Positions 1 to 5,165 of a stretch of 5,475 nt of DNA are shown here, piece after piece (positions within the stretch are counted from its first letter, which is position 1; every line of letters starts with the position of its first letter). The notes under the pieces were generated by a model. The model was not told where the DNA came from. It saw only the letters and a program-made list of their open reading frames with translations, and did no database searches. Made by a program: the position numbers and the translations under genes. The stretch comes from DASUAL01 sp050733055 (lineage in GTDB: Bacteria; Gemmatimonadota; Gemmatimonadetes; Gemmatimonadales; GWC2-71-9), in NCBI GenBank assembly GCA_050733055.1, contig JBOHSI010000139.1, positions 1 through 5,475 of the forward strand, given 5' to 3'.

Positions 1-491
1 GGCGCGGCGCGTACCTCCCGCGCGCCACGCTCGCCGCCTCGATGGCCGCGTTCGACGAGCGCTTCTTCCCGAGCGCCCAGGCGCGGAATACGCTGTCGCT
101 GATCGTCAGCCTGCCGCTGTGGGACGGCGCCCAGCGCGAGATCGCGCTGTCGCAGGCGCGGGTGAGCCGCGACGTGGCGCGCGCCCTGCGGGAGGACGTG
201 GAGCGCGCGGCGCGCCGCGATGTGGCTGAAGCCTACGACGCCTACCACACGTCGCGTGAGTCGGCGGTGCTCGCGGCCCAGGCCCTGGTGGTCGCCCGCG
301 AGAACTACCGCGTGCAGGAGACGCGCTACCGCTCCGGCGCCACCACCATTCTCGACCTGCTCGATGCCCAGGTCGCCATCACCGAGGCCGAGGCCGCGCT
401 GGTGCAGGCGCGCTTCGGTGCCCGGCTCGCGCTGGCCGGGCTCGAAGCCATGCTCGGCCAGCGGCTCGACCCCAGCAAGGACGCTATGTGA
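1..491 (+). CDS. TolC-family outer membrane efflux protein, C-terminal part (5' end outside window)
   Basis: This is the last 162 codons (frame from position 3) of an outer-membrane channel that would connect a tripartite efflux pump to the outside. The visible part starts at GAYLPRATLAAS, the stretch before a beta strand in the second OEP repeat. It continues through SLPLWDG, the strand and turn leading into the long alpha-helical barrel. A long Ala/Arg/Glu-rich helix follows, then the family-typical ENYRVQETRYRSGATTILDL and DLLDAQVAITEAEAAL, near the C-terminal end of OEP domains. The ATG at 42 is internal to this reading frame and is not the real start. The stop TGA (489-491) overlaps the GTG of the next gene in GTGA, so the two are probably translationally coupled. 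The protein ends soon after LGQRLDP, a normal OEP ending. Its substrate cannot be told from the sequence. Confidence 0.92.
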   Translation, partial: RGAYLPRATLAASMAAFDERFFPSAQARNTLSLIVSLPLWDGAQREIALSQARVSRDVARALREDVERAARRDVAEAYDAYHTSRESAVLAAQALVVARENYRVQETRYRSGATTILDLLDAQVAITEAEAALVQARFGARLALAGLEAMLGQRLDPSKDAM

Positions 492-1567
492 CCTGGCAGG
501 CCATCGCCTCTCTCCGCCGAGCCGTGGTTGGGCTCGCCCTCCTCGCCGCCTGCAAGAACGCGCAATCGCGGGCCGACGCCGCCAGCGGGCCGCCCCCGGT
601 GGGGGTGGAGGCCGCGGCCGCACGGCGCGACACGGTCGTCGAGGCGATCGACGCCACCGGCCAGATCGAGGCGGTGCAGGCCGTGGAGCTCCGCCCCGCG
701 GTCGAGGGGCGGATCGTCGAGATCTTGTTCCGGGAGGGACAGGAGGTGGCGCAGGGGGCGCCGCTGTTCAAGGTCGATGACGCGGAGCTCCTGGCGCAGG
801 TGGCCCGGGCCGAGGCCGAACGCGACCTGGCGCGCCAGGCGCTGGAGCGCACGCGCCAGCTGCTAGCGGAAAACGCCTCGTCCGCCGCCGATCTGGAGCG
901 GGCCGAGGCGACGGCGCGCGGCGCCGAGGCGCAGCACGAGCTGCTGCGCATCCGTCTCGAGCGCACACTCGTGCGGACGCCGTTCTCGGGCGTGGCCGGC
1001 CAGCGTCTCGTGAGCCTGGGCGACTACGTCACCACGAGCACCCGGCTCGTCGTGCTTCAGACGGTGCACCCGCAGCGCGCGGCGTTCCGCGTGCCGGAGC
1101 GCTACGCCGCACGGGTGCGGCGCGGCCAATTGGTGGAGTTCCGCGTCGCGGCCCTCCCCAACCGCTCGTTCACAGGCGAGGTGGAGTTCGTCGACCCGGT
1201 GGTTGAGCTGCCCGCGCGAACGATCCTCATCAAGGCGCTCGTTCCCAACAGCGAGCGACTGCTCCAGGCGGGGATGTTCATCGAGGCCCGGCTCGCCACC
1301 GAGATTCGGCCGGAGGCCGTGGTGATCCCGGAAGATGCCGTGCTGCCGCTCCAGGGCGTGAACGTCGTGTGGGTGGCCACCGACGGGAAGGCCGATCGTC
1401 GCGAGGTCACGCTTGGCGTCCGGACGCCCGGCTTCGTTGAGGTCCGCTCGGGTGTGCAGGCGGGCGAGCTGGTGGTCGTCGGCGGTGCGGAGCGGCTGGG
1501 AGTGGGCGTGCCCGTAGCCGCGAAGATCGTGGAGCGCGGTCCGCGCCCGGCCGAGGGAGCTCCGTGA
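488..1567 (+). CDS. RND efflux membrane fusion protein (periplasmic adaptor, lipoprotein)
   Basis: This 359-residue periplasmic adaptor would link an inner-membrane transporter to the TolC-type channel encoded just upstream. The GTG start at 488 is supported by the 4-bp GTGA overlap with the previous stop and gives a clean lipoprotein signal: RR at 10-11, a hydrophobic stretch, then LLAAC with the lipidated Cys22. Domains follow the HlyD/AcrA order. The first half of the biotinyl-lipoyl domain is at about 57-98 (RPAVEGRIVEI, GQEVAQGAPLFKVDD). An alpha hairpin rich in Ala, Glu, Arg and Leu follows at about 99-160. The second lipoyl half begins at LVRTPFSGVAGQ (161-172). A beta barrel spans about 195-272, and a membrane-proximal domain starts near AVVIPEDAVLPLQG (277-290). 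Length and order are normal for the family. No RND or ABC pump gene follows; the partner may lie upstream of the window or elsewhere. Confidence 0.94.
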   Translation: MTWQAIASLRRAVVGLALLAACKNAQSRADAASGPPPVGVEAAAARRDTVVEAIDATGQIEAVQAVELRPAVEGRIVEILFREGQEVAQGAPLFKVDDAELLAQVARAEAERDLARQALERTRQLLAENASSAADLERAEATARGAEAQHELLRIRLERTLVRTPFSGVAGQRLVSLGDYVTTSTRLVVLQTVHPQRAAFRVPERYAARVRRGQLVEFRVAALPNRSFTGEVEFVDPVVELPARTILIKALVPNSERLLQAGMFIEARLATEIRPEAVVIPEDAVLPLQGVNVVWVATDGKADRREVTLGVRTPGFVEVRSGVQAGELVVVGGAERLGVGVPVAAKIVERGPRPAEGAP

Positions 1568-1571
1568 GGGC

Positions 1572-1598
1572 TTGACCGCCCTGGATCTCCCCTACATT
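1572..1598 (+). promoter_or_regulatory. Candidate sigma70-type promoter for the RDD gene
   Basis: TTGACC (1572-1577) is a five-of-six match to a -35 box. TACATT (1593-1598) matches a -10 box at four of six positions. The spacer is 15 nt, shorter than the usual 17, so this is only a candidate. It lies 4 nt after the stop of the adaptor gene and 39 nt before the RDD start, where a promoter would be expected if the RDD gene is transcribed separately. Confidence 0.4.
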
Positions 1599-1625
1599 GG
1601 AGCCACGGCGACTGACCCAATCGGC

Positions 1626-1634
1626 AGGGGGGAA
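1626..1634 (+). promoter_or_regulatory. Ribosome binding site of the RDD gene
   Basis: AGGGGGGAA lies immediately upstream of the ATG at 1637, with only CC between. It is the most purine-rich stretch in the 69-nt gap and supports this start. Confidence 0.6.
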
Positions 1635-1636
1635 CC

Positions 1637-2191
1637 ATGGAAAACCGCATCGGCTTCGGCAGGCGGCTCGCAGCGTTTCTCTTGGACTGCGTTCTCGTGG
1701 GAATCGGGGCGGCGGTCCTCGGCCCGACCATTGGCGGAATCTTCGGCGCCGCGGCGGGCGGGGCGGCGGCCGGACTCAGCCCCGGAGACATGTCCGCCGC
1801 GCAGGGGGCGGCGATGGGCGGTGGCTTCGGGGCGATCCTCGGCATGGCGGTCGCGTTGGTCGTCATCGGCAGCGTGTACTTCCTCATCGAAGGGTTCACC
1901 GGCTGGACGTTCGGCAAGCTCATCCTCGGCATCCAAGTCGCGAACGCCGATGGCACGGCGGCGGGAGTGGGCACCCTGCTCGAACGGTACGCGCTCAAGA
2001 ACATCAACTTCGTCCTGGGGTTCATCGCTCTCGTCACGGGGATTTCCGTGCTCCGCACGGTGGGAAGCCTGCTCGGCTTCGCGATCTTCGTCGGGTGCTT
2101 CTTCGTGCTCGGGGCCGCGCGGCAGGCGTTTCACGACATGATCGCGAAGACCGCGGTGTATCCGCGAAGCTTCGTGAAAGCGAGGGCGTGA
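1637..2191 (+). CDS. RDD family membrane protein
   Basis: This is a 184-residue inner-membrane protein of the RDD family. The family is named for conserved Arg and Asp residues, and its roles are mostly unknown; a few members have been linked to ion or solute transport. The N-terminal signature is GRRLAAFLLDCVLVG, with Arg10 and Asp17 in the first helix. The mid-protein signature TFGKLILGIQVANADG (91-106) and the closing RQAFHDMIAKTAVY (162-175, with Asp167) are both standard for the family. Membrane segments are likely at about 11-40, 60-86 and 123-160. The stretch 29-70 is unusually rich in Gly and Ala and contains a short polar break (SPGDMSAAQ), which is longer than the usual first loop. 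The gene ends 12 nt before the convergent csaA-like gene. The family call is firm; the substrate is unknown. Confidence 0.88.
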   Translation: MENRIGFGRRLAAFLLDCVLVGIGAAVLGPTIGGIFGAAAGGAAAGLSPGDMSAAQGAAMGGGFGAILGMAVALVVIGSVYFLIEGFTGWTFGKLILGIQVANADGTAAGVGTLLERYALKNINFVLGFIALVTGISVLRTVGSLLGFAIFVGCFFVLGAARQAFHDMIAKTAVYPRSFVKARA

Positions 2192-2203
2192 TCTGTCCCG
2201 CTT

Positions 2204-2533
2204 TCAGAGGATCCGGCTGCCGAGCGGCACCTCCCGATCGGGACGGACCAGCACCACATCTCCCTCGCCGAGGATGACGCCGAGCGTGAGCACTTCCGAG
2301 AAGAAATCCGCGATCTGACGGGGCGGGAAGTTCACCACGGCGAGGACGAGCTGGCCGATGAGGTCGCTCTTGTCGTAGTGCTTGACGATCTGGGCGCTCG
2401 AGGCCTTCACCCCGAGCTCTCCGAAGTCGATCCGCAGCTTGTAGGCCGGCTTCTTCGCCTTGGGAAAGTCGTCGACCTGCACGATCCGGCCGACGCGGAT
2501 GTCGACCGTGAGGAAGTCGTCGTAAGGGATCAT
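2204..2533 (-). CDS. csaA: CsaA-like tRNA-binding domain protein
   Basis: This 109-residue protein consists of a single OB-fold tRNA-binding domain, the same domain found at the C-terminus of some methionyl-tRNA synthetases and in Arc1p/EMAP II. Family landmarks are all present: DIRVGRIVQVDDFP (11-24), YKLRIDFG (31-38), SSAQI (45-49), VVNFPPRQIADFFSEVLTLG (66-85) and GDVVLVRPD (91-99). The length matches bacterial CsaA, a dimeric protein described as having tRNA-binding and export-related chaperone activity in Bacillus subtilis. The ATG (2531-2533) is preceded by GGGAG (2541-2545 on the minus strand) at 7 nt, placed inside the end of the upstream methyltransferase gene. The two genes are separated by only 4 nt and are probably cotranscribed. 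The family call is strong; the cellular role is inferred. Confidence 0.92.
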   Translation of the reverse strand: MIPYDDFLTVDIRVGRIVQVDDFPKAKKPAYKLRIDFGELGVKASSAQIVKHYDKSDLIGQLVLAVVNFPPRQIADFFSEVLTLGVILGEGDVVLVRPDREVPLGSRIL

Positions 2534-2537
2534 GTCG

Positions 2538-3374
2538 TCACTCCCGTGGCCTCACCCCCTTCGGGACGCAGAAGACATCGCATACGTTCCACCGCATCAG
2601 GTTCTCCGGGGTGATGCGGTCCCCCAGAAAGTTCTCGCTGCTCTCCTGGCGGTGGACATCGTAGCCATGCCTCACCAAAAACTCATACAGCTCGCGCCGA
2701 TAAGCGGGGGCGGACTTCCGGAGACTGAACATCTCCACCTGGAGATAGGGTCGCTGGCGGCGAAGCAGCTCCTCGAGGGTCTGGAGAATGGCCAAGTCGA
2801 ATCCTTCGGCGTCCACCTTGATGAAGCGCAGCCGCGGAATCAGGTCGGGGTGTTCTCGAGTGAGGAAGTCCTGCAGGTTCTTCCCCTCCACCCGGAGCTT
2901 GAAGGCGCTGCCGTGCTGCCACTTGCTCATTCCCTCGTGAAACCCTCCGTTGTTATAGCCTCGCTCTCCGTACTGGAACTCGTAGAACCCGTCGGCCCGC
3001 ATCGCGGCGAACATCAGCGGCATGATACTCGTCTTAGCAGGGTTGAGGCTGGCGTTCCGCTGCAGCACCGGGAACACGTAGCTGTTCGGCTCGAGCGCGA
3101 GCACGAGTCCCGAGGGGCCGACCGCCAACGCGATCGGGATCGTGGAGTCGCCGGCGTGGGCCCCGATGTCGACGGCGACGTCGCCGGCGTGCAGGAATCG
3201 ACGCAGCTGATCCACGGCCGCCTGCGACGGTGCGATACGGTAGGAGCCGGGGTGCAGCCACCGGGCGACCTCAATCCGCCCCTCCCGGGGGAGGTCGCAC
3301 GTCTCGATGACCGATCCGAAGGTCCGCGGTTGCGGTTTGAGTCCGAGGAGATAGAAGAACTCCCTGAGCTTCAC
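2538..3374 (-). CDS. FkbM family methyltransferase
   Basis: This 278-residue protein is predicted to be a SAM-dependent O-methyltransferase of the FkbM family, whose members methylate polyketides, sugars or other small molecules. The SAM-binding motif I is VAVDIGAHAGDSTIPIAL (66-83), with the acidic residue of motif II at Glu95 in LALEPN. The family-specific FIKVDAEGFDLAIL lies at 184-197. The preferred start is GTG at 3374: no ATG lies further upstream in frame before a stop at 3447-3449, and GGTGAGG (3380-3386, minus strand) sits 5 nt upstream as a ribosome binding site. That site belongs to a degenerate hairpin repeat. The last residues (KGVRPRE) are encoded partly by a 12-nt match to the same repeat. 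G+C looks lower here than in the efflux genes (35 of 60 at 2641-2700 versus 46 of 60 at 181-240), which hints at separate ancestry. No polysaccharide or polyketide genes are nearby, so the substrate is unknown. Confidence 0.9.
   Translation of the reverse strand: MKLREFFYLLGLKPQPRTFGSVIETCDLPREGRIEVARWLHPGSYRIAPSQAAVDQLRRFLHAGDVAVDIGAHAGDSTIPIALAVGPSGLVLALEPNSYVFPVLQRNASLNPAKTSIMPLMFAAMRADGFYEFQYGERGYNNGGFHEGMSKWQHGSAFKLRVEGKNLQDFLTREHPDLIPRLRFIKVDAEGFDLAILQTLEELLRRQRPYLQVEMFSLRKSAPAYRRELYEFLVRHGYDVHRQESSENFLGDRITPENLMRWNVCDVFCVPKGVRPRE
2550..2561 (+). repeat. 12-nt match to the outer end of the hairpin repeat
   Basis: CCTCACCCCCTT equals the first 12 nt of the right flanking repeat of the DUF559 cassette (read as its reverse complement, 5205 down to 5194) and matches 11 of 12 nt of the left one. 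It lies in the 3' end of the FkbM gene and encodes KGVR on the minus strand. The hairpin arms do not follow, so this is either a truncated copy or a chance match. Confidence 0.35.
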
Positions 3375-3504
3375 CGGCGCCTCACCCCCGGCCCCGCTCC
3401 GAACTTCTGCAAGACGCTCCGGAGAACCTCCTCGCCCGTCGCCACACTACTGATTGGATCACTCGGAGCCCCCGCGATTCCAACCCGGCGGTTCGACAAG
3501 CAGC
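3371..3504 (-). pseudogene. DUF559 gene remnant (3' end only, frameshifted)
   Basis: The minus strand from about 3504 encodes RTAGLESRGLRVI, closely matching RTAHLETRGLRVI (residues 85-97) of the intact DUF559 protein at 4680-5075. At the DNA level the match begins with an exact CGAACCGCC at 3495. It runs to AATCAG with about 39 of 48 positions identical and a single missing base (ATCC-AATCAG versus ATCCGAATCAG). If that base is restored, translation continues as RISSVATGEEVLRSVLQKF. This aligns without gaps to RISNEALSEKAVRSLVQDL of the intact protein, including RS and Q in register, then ends in GAGPGVRR, a repeat-type tail. The restored frame stops at the TGA (3371-3373) that overlaps the FkbM GTG. 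The N-terminal two thirds, with the predicted catalytic residues, is missing, so this is a relic rather than a gene with a sequencing error. Confidence 0.8.
3380..3401 (+). repeat. Degenerate copy of the DUF559-associated hairpin repeat
   Basis: This starts with CCTCACCCCC and continues GGCCCCGCTCCG. It matches the right flanking repeat of the intact cassette (read as its reverse complement) at all but one position once a 2-nt gap is allowed. The second hairpin arm is absent. It sits at the 3' end of the DUF559 remnant, exactly where the intact gene carries its own copy, and its reverse strand provides GGTGAGG upstream of the FkbM start. Confidence 0.7.
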
Positions 3505-3566
3505 GATTCGAGGTGGGTCGAGTGACACGCTAAACGTAGGCTCCGCCTGTGCTCTCCGGGAGGCTC

Positions 3567-3596
3567 TTGAGACACCACCCGCGCCGGCCATATTAG
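3567..3596 (+). promoter_or_regulatory. Candidate promoter of the metallophosphoesterase gene
   Basis: TTGAGA (3567-3572) is a good -35 box. An AT-rich block, CATATTAG (3589-3596), lies 16-18 nt downstream and stands out in otherwise GC-rich DNA. Either CATATT or TATTAG could be the -10 box, each matching at four of six positions. Transcription would start near 3603, about 27 nt before the ATG at 3630. The rest of 3505-3566 shows nothing recognisable. Confidence 0.5.
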
Positions 3597-3629
3597 GTAC
3601 TCCACCGCAGGCGCGCCGGGGCGTGGGCG

Positions 3630-4676
3630 ATGAGCTACACACAGCAGGTCTTCAATGCTCTGGACCGCGCCTTCGACCGGGCCGAAGAGCTCGGCTTCGA
3701 TATTGCCACGGACCGCTACGTCATCTTTTCCGATCAGCATCGGGGCCAGCGGGACGGCGCGGACGACTTTCGGAGGTGTGAGCGGCCGTACAACGCGGCA
3801 CTCGGCTACTATCTGGAAAAGGGGTACACGCTGGTCCTGCTGGGTGATGTGGAGGAGCTGTGGAAGTCCACACCCCGGCGAGTCGTCGAGTCCTATCCCC
3901 ACACGCTCGAGCTGGAAGGCGAGTTTCACGCCCGCGATCGGTACGTCCGCATCTACGGGAACCACGACGACGAGTGGGCCTCGGAGGGAGCGGTCCGGCG
4001 GCATCTGCGCGCCTTCTTGCCCGGTGTGCACGTTCACGAAGGGCTGCGCCTGTCGGTGCGCGCCAACGGCGCGGCGTGCGGTACCCTGTTGCTGGTGCAC
4101 GGCCATCAGGGGACGACATACAGTGATCGACATCGCGGCGTGGGGCGTTTCCTGGTGCGACACAGCTGGCGCCACGCGCAGCGCCTCTTCCGCATCTCGA
4201 CCAACACCCCCGCGCGGGATTTCCGGCTGCGTGCCCGGCACGAGACGGCGATGTACTGGTGGGCGGCATCCCAGACTCGCCTCGTCGTCATCGCCGGTCA
4301 TACTCACCGGCCGGTGTTCATGTCGCAGTCACACATTCGACACCTCGAGGCCGAGCTCGACGCCGCACGGACGCTCCTGGCCGCGGAGGCGAGCTCCGTC
4401 GAGCGCCAGGACGGGGTCGCTCGCTGGCGCGCCCGGCTCGAGTGGGCGAAGGCGCTCGAGAAGCCGTACCGCGAGACGGCGGAAGCCGCCGCCATAGCGT
4501 GGGAGCCCTGCTACTTCAACACGGGATGCTGTTCCTTCAGCGACGGGAACATCACGGGCATCGAGATCGAAGGCGGCAAAATCAAGCTGGTCCGGTGGCC
4601 GGACCACAGCGGCCGGCCCGAGCCCGAGGTCCTGGCGACCGCGGATCTGCAGCGGGACGTGTTGTCGTACGTGTGA
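3630..4676 (+). CDS. Calcineurin-like metallophosphoesterase
   Basis: This 348-residue protein is predicted to be a di-metal phosphoesterase. The family motifs appear in order: FSDQHRG (33-39, ligands Asp35 and His37), LGDVEELW (71-78, Asp73), GNHDDE (110-115), LVHGHQG (155-161) and AGHTHRP (222-228). The motif set and the GDxxE-W form resemble the LpxH/UDP-2,3-diacylglucosamine pyrophosphatase branch, but the protein is about 100 residues longer than LpxH, so that activity is not claimed. There is no signal peptide, so it is probably cytoplasmic. An unusual helical, charged segment (about 235-285, HLEAELDAARTLLAAEASS onward) lies between GHTH and the conserved YFNTGC (295-300). The ATG is the first usable start after an in-frame stop at 3594-3596. 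The ribosome binding site is poor (GGGGCGTGGGCG). The stop lies 3 nt from that of the convergent DUF559 gene. Confidence 0.88.
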   Translation: MSYTQQVFNALDRAFDRAEELGFDIATDRYVIFSDQHRGQRDGADDFRRCERPYNAALGYYLEKGYTLVLLGDVEELWKSTPRRVVESYPHTLELEGEFHARDRYVRIYGNHDDEWASEGAVRRHLRAFLPGVHVHEGLRLSVRANGAACGTLLLVHGHQGTTYSDRHRGVGRFLVRHSWRHAQRLFRISTNTPARDFRLRARHETAMYWWAASQTRLVVIAGHTHRPVFMSQSHIRHLEAELDAARTLLAAEASSVERQDGVARWRARLEWAKALEKPYRETAEAAAIAWEPCYFNTGCCSFSDGNITGIEIEGGKIKLVRWPDHSGRPEPEVLATADLQRDVLSYV

Positions 4677-4677
4677 A

Positions 4678-4717
4678 CCTCACCCCCTGACCCCCTCTCC
4701 ACATCGTGGAGGGGGGG
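4678..4717 (+). repeat. Left hairpin repeat of the DUF559 cassette
   Basis: CCTCACCCCCT (4678-4688) is followed by a hairpin: arm 4691-4702, loop ATC (4703-4705), arm 4706-4717. The 12-bp stem has one G-T wobble (4696/4712). The copy matches the inverted right repeat at 33 of 40 positions. It lies inside the 3' end of the DUF559 gene, encoding residues 120-131 and the stop. No T-run follows on either strand, so it is not a standard intrinsic terminator, though it lies between two convergent genes. Confidence 0.85.
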
Positions 4718-5075
4718 AACGACGGGTCAGATCCTGTACCAGACTTCGCACGGCTTTCTCGGACAACGCCTCGTTGCTGATTCGGATGACTCGTAGCCCT
4801 CGCGTTTCCAGGTGGGCGGTTCGGGCGGCGTCATAATCCGACTGCGTCGTGCTTGTGTGTCCGGGTCCGTTGATCTCGAGCACCAGCCCCAGCTTGGCGC
4901 AGTAGAAATCGACGATGAACCCCGCGAGGACGTGCTGGCGCCGGAACTTGAGGCCGAGCATGCGTCGATTGCGCAGCAGGTCCCACGCTCTCCGCTCGGC
5001 AAGAGTGAGGTCTTGCCGGAGCTCTCGTGCACGCTGGAGCTTGCGTGGTGATGTTGGCCGGCGCCTGAGTCTCAT
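4680..5075 (-). CDS. DUF559 protein (Vsr-like PD-(D/E)xK endonuclease fold)
   Basis: This 131-residue protein belongs to the DUF559 family, a relative of very-short-patch-repair endonucleases with a predicted nuclease fold; its cellular role is not established. Landmarks in order: LTLAERRAWDLLRNRR (23-38, Glu27), LGLKFRRQHVLAGFIVDFYC (40-59, Asp56), KLGLVLEINGPGH (61-73), then RTAHLETRGLRVIRISNEAL (85-104). The family usually reads ELDGxxH where this protein has EINGPGH, so a probable metal-binding Asp is Asn69. The start is the ATG at 5073-5075; an in-frame stop at 5091-5093 limits extension. There is no good ribosome binding site directly upstream, and a GGAGG at 5100-5104 is too far away and in register with another frame. 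The last 12 residues (SPPPRCGEGVRG) are encoded by the left hairpin repeat. The gene is convergent with the metallophosphoesterase and divergent from the ComM-like gene. Confidence 0.88.
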   Translation of the reverse strand: MRLRRRPTSPRKLQRARELRQDLTLAERRAWDLLRNRRMLGLKFRRQHVLAGFIVDFYCAKLGLVLEINGPGHTSTTQSDYDAARTAHLETRGLRVIRISNEALSEKAVRSLVQDLTRRSPPPRCGEGVRG

Positions 5076-5165
5076 TCGGTAACCATCGCATCAGCTCATC
5101 CTCCAGGCGAAATCCGATTCACGCCACGACAAGCACATTTTGCGCAACCGCACTTGCCCTTCGTT

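Noticed and set aside
1102..2058. Long open frame on the minus strand opposite the adaptor and RDD genes
   Set aside because: It is antisense to two well-supported genes, has Ser/Thr/Pro/Arg-heavy composition typical of GC-rich shadow frames, and shows no recognisable motif.
3465..3500. Possible tRNA T-arm (GGGTTGGAATC-like on the minus strand)
   Set aside because: No acceptor, D or anticodon arm could be placed, and the stretch is explained by the DUF559 remnant.
3459..3525. 7-nt inverted repeat TCACTCG / CGAGTGA as an operator
   Set aside because: The arms are 53 nt apart and short, which is expected by chance, and one lies inside the DUF559 remnant.
2532..3533. 333-codon open frame on the plus strand
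   Set aside because: It is antisense to the FkbM gene, whose motifs are clear. The frame is open because of codon bias, and its product resembles no family.
3459..4307. 282-codon open frame on the minus strand
   Set aside because: It is a shadow of the metallophosphoesterase, which carries all family motifs on the plus strand.
4691..4717. Intrinsic terminator
   Set aside because: The stem is strong but neither strand has a following T-run. The matching inverted copy and the position inside a gene fit a repeat better.
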